Shown piece after piece: positions 20,286-32,200 of a DNA stretch of 64,000 bases (positions are counted from its first letter, which is position 1; each line of letters begins with the position of its first letter). The position numbers and the translations under genes were made by a program. The stretch spans positions 57,603,028-57,667,027 of the forward strand of contig OZ020592.1 in assembly GCA_963971535.1 (NCBI GenBank). Reading direction: 5' to 3'. This DNA comes from Notolepis coatsorum. Taxonomy: Eukaryota; Chordata; Actinopteri; Aulopiformes; Paralepididae. The notes beneath the pieces are model-generated. The model worked only from the letters and a program-made list of their open reading frames with translations. It searched no databases and was not told where the DNA came from.

Positions 20286-23200
20286 CTGCCATTTGGAGAA
20301 AGATGAGGGTGTTTGGTCTAAAAACAACACAATACATACAGTAGTGCAAACTAACCACATTTTAACACATGTTTAATGTATGGCCTGCCTTACAGAATAC
20401 GGCTGGTGTTAATCAACCCCGATTAACTACTAGGGGTGGTAATCACCAGAGGCCCCACGATATGACATTATCACGTTATTAAAGATATATTGCGATTTAT
20501 TACTTTTTTCCAATTGCAAATGATGTCCCCAGCGGAAAACATTGTTAACTCATTCAGCGCCAGGGGTCGCTGTTTACCTTCTGGGTAGAATGCCATCGCT
20601 GTAAGTCAATGGGGAGACTGCAAAACTTGCGAGTGCTTAAAATATATGAAATATTGAAGATGACCGTTTATCATGAGCATTTAGCAGGGGTGGGCAAGAT
20701 TACATGTTTAATATTACTATTTAGTAGGGATGACAATCTTATATTATCACCAGTTAAAATCTAGTCACGTTTGATGATCAAGATAGTTTACTTGCGACTG
20801 ATAAGTTCACATTTATAACATTTCTTTTTAATCTTTTTTTTTTATCCACTTTTTCTCCATCTTTTCTGTTTTTCTCCCATCACAATTTAGTCGTGCCAAT
20901 TACCCCCTCCCCTGTCTTGATGGTTGCTCGCATGTCGTTGAAGAATCCATCGCATGTCCCCTCCGATACATGCGGGGTCAGCCAGCCACATCTTTTCACC
21001 CGCCAGCGCGGACTCTCATTGGCGAGGTGTAACATGTGGGAGGCTCACACTACCCTCGTCATCTCCTGTCCTTGCTGTGCAGGCGCCCTGATCGACATGT
21101 AGGAGTCGCTGTTTACAACGACCAGATTACCACCCATCGACTTCCCTCCCGCTGACTCTGCCAATTGAGCCAGTATGACGGCAGGCCAAGCCGGAGGCAA
21201 CGCTGACAGCCGGATTCGATCATTTCTTTTTTATCTTGTAGGCTTATACTTTCGTCAAAGACTACTTTATTCTTACCAATTGGGATTTACTGTTATTGTT
21301 TCACCATTACTTGCAAACTAGTGTGATACATATCGTGAATCATGATAATGTCGGAAAATATGGTGATATGCTATATTAGTCATCATCGCCAAGCCCTACA
21401 AGTTAGCCTACTCTACCTTTTGGTGAAGGTACTTGTGCTGGTAGTGGTGTAGGGGCCGTCCATCCAGCAGGATCTGTCCCTCCTGAGGCTCGTATAGCCT
21501 CTTCAGCAGCTGGACGCAGGAGGACTTCCCACCACCAGAGGGCCCCACCAGCGCCGTGATCTTACCTGGTTGCAGCTCCAGAGACACCGCCTGGTGCAGA
21601 AGAATTAATAACAGTGTTGGGATCATTACATTTATATATATCGCTGCTGGCGGAACAAAACCTCCTAACTCCATTTTTTTTTTTTTTTATCAACTCAGTA
21701 GATCATCCTCCATGTGTGTGTGGTTTTACAAAGTCTACACAATGGGAAAGCATTAAACCAATCATCGGTCTAAACCTCGTAACTCTATTCGCCCTCAAAT
21801 CTGTGTTCGTTTTTTCATCTGCTGAAAAGTTGGGTTTTTGGAGTTATGAGGTTTTGTCCCGCCAGCAGCGATATAATATATATATATATAAAAAGAAATA
21901 ACAATAATATAATATTCAGTTGTACTTCTCATTGCTGAAAAATATTTTCCTGTAATGCATTATTTTTCCCCAAAACTGGTTAATATACACTCCCACCAGG
22001 GATACCGTTGATGGTAAACAAAATTGTGTTCCACCAATAAAAGTGTAATATTAAAAGCAAGTATTTTTGTGTGGTGTGGTCAACCACTAACCTTCAGCGC
22101 TGGTTTATCGGGGGTTGAGGGGTAGGAGAAGGTGACATTATCGAAAGTAACTCTTCCCTCCAGCTTCTCAGGAACGAAGTCTCCTGTCTCTTGACATCTT
22201 GGTTTCCTGTCCAGGAAGTTGAACACATTGGCGATGACACCGACCGTGCTCACCATATCTCCAATACCAAACATAATCTCCTGAGGGGAGGGGGTCAATA
22301 ACAGATCTTTATCAAAAACTTCATCATAGACAGTAGGGAAGGATGAAATACTGGTATCAAAAAGGGTTGTGCGATTAATCGAGGTTCAATTTCAATTATG
22401 ATTTTGGCTTCCCGCAATCATGAAAACATGATAATCGGGATAAAAAGCTCTCATTATGCTCTAATTTTGTCTTGTGTTGTAAATACAGCACATCCTTCCT
22501 TTACAGCACTGTACTCCGCCCCTCCCCCCAAACAGTAGTTTCAGCTCGTGTTGAGAGGGAGGAGGGAGCCACGGCGCGTTTCTCTAGTTATTTTGAAACG
22601 TCTTTGGTAACTTGTAGAAGATTACAGAAAGGCAGCCTTTGGTCAAGTTGTCGTCATATGTTCTCAACTCAATGAGTAATCGTGTTTAATAAATTGTGAT
22701 TTCAATATCAATACAAATAATGGTGATTATGATTTTTGCCATAATTGAGCAGCCCTAGTATCAGATATTGGGTCAATAACAGACTGAATCAGTGCATCAG
22801 TATCGTTGATACCAAGAGTAACATGCGGTTTGGTTTTCTTGCTTTCCCACACAATTATCTTAGAGGAGGATGAGTGAATGGATTACATTTCCATAATTAA
22901 TATCCAATGGTCGCAAACTACTGGTTTACATCAATATTTTTCAGTTAAAGTAATGGATCAAAACAAATCTGCTGATACTAAGGGGCAGTTCACCCAAACA
23001 AACAACATACATACTTACCAAGAGTAATATCTATCCATTCAGATAGTTTCTGTGTGATTAGCTTAATTTGAGATATCTACTGTAGAGATATCTGCCATCA
23101 CTCCAATACAATGGAGCTAAAGGCACTCGGCTTGTGATTAGATTAGAAAACTTTATTGTCATTCTACAGCAGGGCTATTATGTTTGGCTCAACATACACC

Positions 23201-26200
23201 TGTGAATCCAGTTTCTCTCACATGAATGCCATTAAAACAAGCAACGTGCCTCCTTGACAAATGAGCATTTGCATCACTGTTTGCGGGTAGCCCTCACTTC
23301 CTATGAACCCTCTTTCTCTGCCATTGCCCAGTCAAAGAAGTGCAATCGCTCTCATTAGATGTGTGTATGTAGGCTAGGCCTGTCTGCCCCCCACCCCCCT
23401 GATGTTTGAGAGTTAAGAGTGGACAATAAGTGCTAATAAGATGCTGTGATTTGCTGTTGTTGCACAGACATGAAGCACTTTTTCATAAGCTCAGCTGCAC
23501 TATAATGTGTTTTTTTGTTCAAGTGTTGATGTTAGAATGTTCAGATGCACATCATGCACTTGTTTGTTTTTTATTTTATTTTTATATTGAAATGTTGAAG
23601 AGGAGATGTTGCAGTTGTTGCACAGTCATAAATGAAGCACTTTCTGCAGGAGATGTTGCAGATGTGGCACATAAATGAAGCACTTTTTTTGAAAAGTATA
23701 CTAATTTTGCAATGTAGTTAAATAAAAGTTGTGAAAATGTGGTTGCGTGTTGTGTCAAGTGTACATATATTCATAGCACGGGGAGGCGCCGTGGCAGTCC
23801 GGCCCCTGGCCCCTTGGGTTTCTGACAATGTGGCCCCCTGAACAATTTAGTTGAATAGCCCTGTTCTACAGGATACAACGAAATTAGGAGTGCTACAGTA
23901 CTCCTGATGTGGTGCTCAAAGCACCAAAAGAATACATTTGGAAAACTCAAAAGTAAAGTCCCTTTCCAGAAATCATGACCCAGTTACTCAAGATAATCCA
24001 CAGACCTTGTTGTGTCATGTAGGAACTATTTTCTACCGAAGTACACCCCTATAATAATGAATGGTGGTTTTATTTTGGGTGAATTGCCCCTTTAAAGCTT
24101 AGTAATTATTAGTAAGTAAATTTTAACATATATATATTATAATAATCAGTGCATCCTTATGAATGAATGAAGGTCATTCATAAAGTAGAGTGTCTATTTC
24201 ACAGCTCGAATACAAATGTATACAAAGTGTAACCTACAGTATCCTGGTTTCATAATGTGAATGTCTCACCTTCATATTGACCATCATAGGTTTCTGATAG
24301 AGGACTAAGGTCAGAAAGCTGCCTATGGTGAGTTGTCCGGAAGAGAGGAGGCTGCGGCCCTGGTACAACATGGCCACCTTCACCCCCAGACTCACCACCT
24401 ACATGGGAAGAGTTAGAGGAACGGAGAAATTTGTTTCAGTATGCTGCTAATGATTAATTAAGTAATAGATTCATCCAACCATTATTTTATCGATACATCT
24501 AAATGATTCATTACTATTAGAAACAACTCGGACCATTGAACAATTACATTTAAAAGAATACGCCAACATTATGGGAAATGCGCTCACCGTTTTCTCCAGA
24601 GTCAGACGTGAAGATAGATACCAATTTCCTTTCTGTGTGTTCAGTAGAAAGCTATCCGGCTGCAAGCTAGCCTAGCTTAGCACAAATTAATGGAAGCAGA
24701 TAAGGACCACTAGCCTAGCTTAAAACTCTGAGAGAGGTGTTTTTGGCCAACAGCTAGACTCCCTGATCCGGCTTGCTGAAAACTGTCCTGTTTAATAACA
24801 TCTCTCTTTTTGGAAAAACTATTTATTAAAACGAATTAAATAAAAACAACTAATTATCCATTAGAGAGTCATGCTGCTGTAATCTCACCCTCCGAATCAG
24901 CAGGTAGACCGCACTGAAGATGCTCTTCTCCCATTTGACATTGTACATCTGCTCCAGTGTGTCACTATATCTCTTCAGTTCTTCCTCCTCTCCTTTGAAG
25001 CTGCGAACGGTCGTGATTCCAGCAAAGGTTTGGGTCGCCAGCTCTTTAGCCTTAGCCTGGCTGTCTTGCATCTTGTTTTTATACTCCTGTTGATCAGAGA
25101 ATACGTTGAAACGGATCAGTAACAAGGCATATACCATGTAATTCCAGTGTTATGGGGTTCAAGTCCAGCTCGTAACTTATGTCATATAGCTCATCCCATT
25201 TCGGTCTCACATCCTTCCTGCTACTCTCAACTATACTGTCCAGTAGAACAGGAACAACCTTCCAAAAATACATTGATCACAAAGACCTAAACCAAAGAAT
25301 TTAGCCAATAATTAACAAATTAAAGAATTAACCCAATAATGTTAAGAGGGGGTTCTGGTGGGATTTGATCCCAAATCTAAATCTAAAGTGGTTCCAGGAT
25401 ACAGGGGCAGCAAACTTAAAGGCCTGTTCGGTGTGAACCTCTGGGACAGTCACAGGCGGAAAGAGGGTGTCATTTGAGAGCAAACCATACTTAGTTACAT
25501 ACACTAGATTTATGTGAGATTTACCTACAAAAGAAAGGTAAGAGGGAAGCAAACCAAGGATGGACTTGTGTTATGTGCCAATGAGTGAGTCTGCACATAT
25601 ACTAGCATATACTGTAGGTAGTGTATTGTGCTATAGGTGGTGTATTTGTTCAGGTACATTATATCTACCTGGCTCTAGGTTGTGTATTTGGTCTATGTAC
25701 AGTACCTGGCTGTAGGTGATGTATTTGGTCTATGTACCTGGCTGTAGGTGGTGTATTTGGTCTATGTACCTGGCTGTAGGTGGTGTATTTGGTCTATGTA
25801 CCTGGCTGTAGGTGGTGTACTTGGTCTATGTACCTGGCTGTAGGTGGTGTATTTGGTCCATTGATTGATTGATTGATTGATTGAAAACTTTATTAACAGA
25901 TTGCAGAATGGGTACAATACAGTACAGCTCAATACACACAATTGTTAAGGGGATGCAGACCAGAGAAAGACTTTCGTCTTGTTTACATCAGGGTCCCCCA
26001 TTTTCAATTCATCTGGACATATATGACATACATGACATACAGATAGTCAGTACTGCTACATCTATACATTTATGACATACCAGATTTGCAAATACAGTAC
26101 TGTTTGTGATACAGAAGGAGTCAGGAAAAGGGAGTATATACATTTGACGTAGAAACAAACTGTACATTGGAGGTTGGGTGGGGGGGGGTTGGGTACACTG

Positions 26201-29200
26201 GGATATTGACAACCATACTGGGTAATCTACATTGGAGGTGGTTGGTGGGGGGGGGGGGGCACACTGTATATACAAGCAAAACTGTACATTGAGGGGGGGG
26301 GGGGAGACACTGTACAAACAAACAAACTTGTACATTGGACTATTGACAAAACCATACTAGGTAAATGACTGTACATTGGAGGGGGTTGGGTTAGGATATT
26401 TACAGGGGCCAGTGTTGAATTGCAGTCTCCCGTAGGTGTCCCTTGAGAGTACAGTAACTGGCTGTAGGTGGTGTATTTGGTCTATGTACCTGGCTGTAGG
26501 TGGTGTATTTGGTCTATGTACCTGGCTGTAGGTGGTGTATTTGGTCTATGTACCTGGCTGTAGGTGGTGTACTTGGTCTATGTACCTGGCTGTAGGTGGT
26601 GTATTTGGTCCATGTACAGTACCTGGCTGTAGGTGGTGTATTTGGTCTATGTACCTGGCTGTAGGTGGTGTATTTGGTCCATGTACAGTACCTGGCTGTA
26701 GGTGGTGTATTTGGTCCATGTACAGTACCTGGCTGTAGGTGGTGTATTTTGTCTATGTACCTGGCTGTAGGTGGTGTATTTGTTCTGCAGCAGGGCCATG
26801 AGGGGCATCTCTATGCAGGTGAGCAGAGTGAGCTCCCAGGACAGGCCTAGCATGAGATACAACATGAGGCAAGTCTTCACTGTACTGCGGACCAACACGT
26901 TGGAGTTAAGGGCTACTGTACGACCCATCCTGTCCACGTCAGAGTGCAGGCGTGCAGAGAGGTTTCCTGTGAGGAGAGGTAGAAAATAAAATAAAGACTA
27001 AAAGACTAACGGTGAAGAGAAAGAGTTACTGACTACCAGTGCTTGAGCCTCACAAATACTGAGAACTCCGACAGGCCACACCTCCTGTCTGGCCAATGTA
27101 ACCTGATGTGGGTGTGGTAAAACTTTAAGAGTTTATCAGGTCTAAAACACTGTCGAATTGCAACGCTGCGTGGATGAAAACAGCCACACTTGTTGCATCA
27201 CGTGTGCAATAAGTTATTAGTTAGCAATGACAGTTCAAACTTCTGCACCAACTCTCACCAGGCTTGTTTTCGTTGAAGAAGTGCACATCTTGCTTCAGCA
27301 GATTGTGGAACAGCATGTGTTTCAACCTCTTGTTCAGTCTGGACAGAGTCCACCTGAACAGGCTGCCTCTTAAGCCAGAGCACATCGAGCTGGAGGAGAG
27401 GAAGAATACAATGTTATACATAATGTATATAAGTATCTATTAGAGATGCACTGAGCTGGAGGAGAGGAAGAATACTACCGGGTATATATATATATATATT
27501 AGAGATGCACTGCTGGAGCAGCTGGGTAGTGAGAGTATGAGTCCTGGTCGTCGCAATAGTGACTCCTACTGCTCATTCAAGGTACTGTTCAGCATGGAGG
27601 GGATCTGGGGAATGGCGTGGACCTCTGCACGCATTACGCTCTCCCAGTGAAAGTACTCACCGTCAGGTGAAAAGAAGCGGCTCCACACTCCGCAACACCA
27701 CATGTATCAGGAGAAGGCATGTGGTAGTCTACACCCTCCCCAGACCAACAGTAGGGTAGCACAACAACGACTAAATTGGGGGATGGGAGAAAAGGTCTGA
27801 CAGAGTTCATTGAAAGCATGCTTGAGAACAGGCACTTATTTGTTGAGCTAGGAGGAAATAAAAGCAGGTGGCGAAGACTCAAGAATGGCCTCCCACAGGG
27901 AAGTGTGCTTGCACCACTTCTCTTTAACACCTACGTGCAAAGCCATCTAAGACACAGGTGTGTGCCTTCCACCTGAGAAACTGTGAAGCCAAGTGCCAAC
28001 GGAAGGTCACCTGGTCAGGAACCTCCCTTGAACACTGCGAGCACCCAGTCTACCTAGGGGTAACCCTGGATAGAGCCTCTCTTTTAAGACCCACACTGAG
28101 AAGACCAAGTGCAAAGTGAGTGCGAGGAACAACATCATCCGCAAGCTCACTGGCACAACCTGGGGTGCTAACCCACAGACCCTGAAGACAACCGCACTAG
28201 CTCTCTGCTACTCAGCTGCCGAGTATGGGAGCGAGCTGCCCATGCCAAGAAGTTGGATCCTGTCCTCAATGCTAGCTGCCGCCTTATCACTGAAATCAAC
28301 ACCTACAGACTGTCTATACATCCTGGCAGGCATAGCCCCACCAGAGATACGACGAAATGCAGCAAGCAAGAAAGAGCGCCAACAGCAGTCTATTGACCAA
28401 AGACATCCTCTCTTCGGCCATGTGACAACCAAAAGCCGCCTTAAATCCAGGAAACGTTTCCTGAAGAGCGTCCCGCCCCTCGGAATACCGAGCACAAGCA
28501 GTGAAAGAGTCACTTGTGGGAAGAAAGACTTGACAACCTCTCACCAGCTACAACAATTGAGCTAAAGGCGAGCGAGGCACTGCCCCCTGGAGCAGACACC
28601 AACTATGCAGTGTGGAAATGCCTAAACAGAATAAGATCTGGTGTTGGACGTTCAAAAGCCACTCTCGCCAAATGGGGATTTCTTTTTTTTTTATCCACTT
28701 TTTCTCCCATTTTTCTATATTTTCTCCCATCCCAATTTCGTATCATCCAATTCAACCCTCCCCTGTCACGAACGCCGTTTCTTGCCTCCCACAAGCCGGC
28801 TGCAATGTGGACTAAGTCATACATAGCACAAGTCCCCTCCGGTACTTGAGGTAACAGCAGTCGCATCTTTTCACCTGCGCAGCTCGATCTCTCAGTGGCG
28901 AGGAGTAACGCGTGGGAGGCTCACGCTGCCCCCGACACTTCCTGATTCTACTGCGCAGGCGCACCAACCGACCTGTAGGAGTCGCTGTCCACAACGCCCG
29001 ATCCCCACCCATCAGTTTCCCACCCCCTAATACGGCCAATGTGTATTAGTATGAACGACCAGCTAAACTGAAAGCAATGTGGAGCGCTGGGCACGAACAG
29101 GCAAGCCCAGCGTCTCAGTCATTCGTGGCGAGCGCCTTGCCCACTACGCCACGTAGCCGCCCTGCCAAATGGGGATACTTACATGATGGGGACGTTGTGT

Positions 29201-32200
29201 GCGATTGTGGCACTGAAACACAGACCATGCAGCACCACCTGATATGCCCCCTGCTAGAACAGCCCTGCACAGCATCGGACTTGGCAGAGTTCAATGAGAA
29301 GGGACAGCAATGTGTTCAGCTGTGGTTGAGCCACATCTAGCCAAGCCTTGTAATTGACTGTCTTGTGGACACGACAAGAAGAAGAAGAGTCTACACCCTC
29401 CCTAGACCGACAGTAGGGTAGCACAACGACTAAATTGGGGGACGGGAGAAAAGGTAAAAGAATTATTTAAAGGGATGTGCCGCTATCACCATGTCACTGT
29501 CAGTACAGTTTCTGAGTATTCAACTTTAGGTATAATTAAATCCAGAGTATCAATTCCATCTAGACTTGGGACCATTCGTTTGGAGTAACTGGACAACATT
29601 TTTGATATAATCCATTTTCTCCATAAGACACATCTTTCAACATTTATAAAATTCCCCCGACTTTCCTTCTCTGGAATACACCTCTCAAAATGCTTCCAGG
29701 AATTCCAAACCCAGTGGGAACGCTGCTTTATGGGAAATTGGGAATGCTTCTAGTTCAGTGTGTCTCAACTGGTATAAGGACTGATGACCAGATGATGTAG
29801 CTACACAATGTTCCCCTATTAAAGTTGTTCTTCATTCCATTAATTATGGCCATCCTTGATCAAAGCCATTCTTACGTTTACATTTTGTCATTTAGCTGAC
29901 ACTTTTAACCAAAGCAACTTACAAGTTTTGTATGACAAGCCAGTAAGAAGGGTACAACTCTATCAGCAGAGTAACAATGTTCATCAAAGTGTTAAGACTT
30001 GAGTGCTAGTGTTGAGTGTATGAGAGTAAGAGGGTTATTATTATATTACATTTTTTAATTTCAGATATTGATTGAAGAAGTGTGTCTTCAGTCAACGGCG
30101 AAAGATTGGTCGGGTTTTGGCTGTCCTAATTGTGGTGGGAAGTTTGTTACACCATTGTGGGGCAAGGACCGAGAATAGGCGGCTTTTCTTTGATGACTCT
30201 CCCGGAGCTTGGATAGGAGTTAGTCGGGTATTGAACTGTGTGTGTATCGAGCAGAAGAGACTGTCATGAGCAGGAGACTACTGTCTGATACGGCTTGCCT
30301 TAAAATGTGCATTTGTGGTGTCAGGCAGCAGGAGACTGTCATGAGCAGGGGAGACTGTCAGCTTTAATACTGTCTGATATGGCTTGCCTTAAAATGTGCA
30401 TTGTGGTGTCAGGCAGAAGAGAAGACTGTCATGTTTTGAACTATGGATACCGAACAAAGGTTTGGGACGGCTTTGAACTGTTGAAACAGTAATCCAGAAC
30501 TATTTTATTTCACTGTAAAATATATATATATTTTTTTTATCTATTCTATAATTTTATTGCACTGCACTATTGCACTATTTTACTCTGTCTATTTTATCTT
30601 GCTCCTTTTATTATTGTCTATTTAAAACTGAATCAAACCATAAACTAGGTGGCCTGTTGGGATGTTAGATCCTAATGTGAAAAACTGTGATTTTATATGT
30701 CTGCACTTTATGTGCTCATTTTATGCTCGTCTTTTTTCTGTTGTGAAGCACTTTGAGCTGCAGTTTCTGTATGAAAGGTGCTATACAAATAAAGTTTATT
30801 ATTATTATTATTATTATTATTAGTAGTCGGAGGTGGCCAGAGGATGGGGGTTCGGGGGCATCGTCCCCTGGTAGAAAATTGTAATGATTTTAATACGCAA
30901 ATGAAGCTTTTAGGAGTATTTTGAAACTAGAATTACAGAGCGGGAGTAGATACACTACTCTTGATAGCACATATTATTGGGGGGGACAATTCATATTTTT
31001 TAAAATTTTGGGGGGGGACATGCCCCCCTCCGGGATCTGCAGCCATGGGGATGGTGGATTTTATCATATGGGGACATCATTTGTGCTGAGTGATAATGGC
31101 TAAAAATGTGCGCAAAACTGAATGTTGAAATAGCAGTTAATACCATGTTCATTGATAAAATTACACAAGGGAGGGGTGCTCCAGTAGCACATCATGTTAC
31201 CGCGCTGCGTCGCGGGACTCCGTGCTGCGTCACGGATCTGGTTGACTCCGAGTTCGATTCCCGGACTCGCCGTCATTTGCCGAATGTCTCCCCCTGCTCT
31301 CTCTCCCGTTTCACCCTACAACTGTCGGTCATGCTTGACCAGAAAAGCGATAAACGCTAAAAAATAAAGTTAAAAAAAAATAAAAAATTACACAAGGGAT
31401 GGGAAGGGGGGATGGCTGTTTTATAAGGGGGATGATATTGACCGTTTTTATTTCAGGGGGGATGCCATCCCCCCTCAACTCGAGTACTGCCTACAGTACC
31501 AGGATAGTGGAGAAGAGAAAATATTTACACGAAAGAGGGAGACAAGAACATTGATCGGTTACCTTCCAAAAGAGACAAAGGCCAGGCATCCTATTGCTTG
31601 AGAGAAGCTGGTTTGAAGGTGCTGCCCACTCAGCATATCAATAACCTTCCCCTGGTAAAATGGGATAAATGTGTCACCTGTGAACAGAGAATCAAATATT
31701 AATGATAGATTTGTTACAGATGCCTCGCCAACTGATGCCATCGTTGTCAGGTGAAAATTGGGTTGAACCACAATTAAACACCAGGGCCCCGTTCCTCGTA
31801 TGTGCCTAACTGAGTTAGCTGGATAATTTCCAGGATAACTTGACATAAGTCAGGCTTTTCGGTTCCATGAAGCAAGTTTGGCTAAATCACTATAGCAACA
31901 CATCCATAAACTTGAACCTGCTCCAGCGCAGGCTTACTTAAGTTAGCTGGATAAGCTTGCCCCTCCCTCGGAAAAGAAATGGCAGCTCCCTTCCTCAGAG
32001 ATCTCATTATACCATTCTGAATAATGTTTTTGTGCTTAGTTTTTCTAGAGGGGTCACGAGATGATTTCCAGAATGTATTGATTTCATAGAATGTGTGAAA
32101 TGGGCCTATAATTAAAAACAATTAAAAAAAATACATTAAACTGGTAAAAGAAACACTTTTGAAATAATAGACTTAAAATGCTGAGAATAAATCATATTCA

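Larger units (their letters stand above)
27726..29455 (+). mobile_element. Jockey-like LINE fragment with about 70-bp flanking duplication
   Basis: The insert (27,797-29,387) is flanked by near-identical 71- and 68-bp direct repeats (27,726-27,796 and 29,388-29,455) that start AGTCTACACCCTCCC. It is 5'-truncated within the reverse transcriptase palm and ends in an AAG-rich tail. It lies in tap2 intron 2, antisense to tap2. Confidence 0.75.

Noticed and set aside
26532..26850. Repeat ORF with CRWCTWSMYLAVGGVFGPC
   Set aside because: The splice-donor minisatellite read on the strand opposite tap2.
31240..31270. A true tRNA gene at the B-box-like GAGTTCGATTCCCGG
   Set aside because: The surrounding sequence does not fold as a clover leaf and continues into an A-rich tail, so it is a SINE head.
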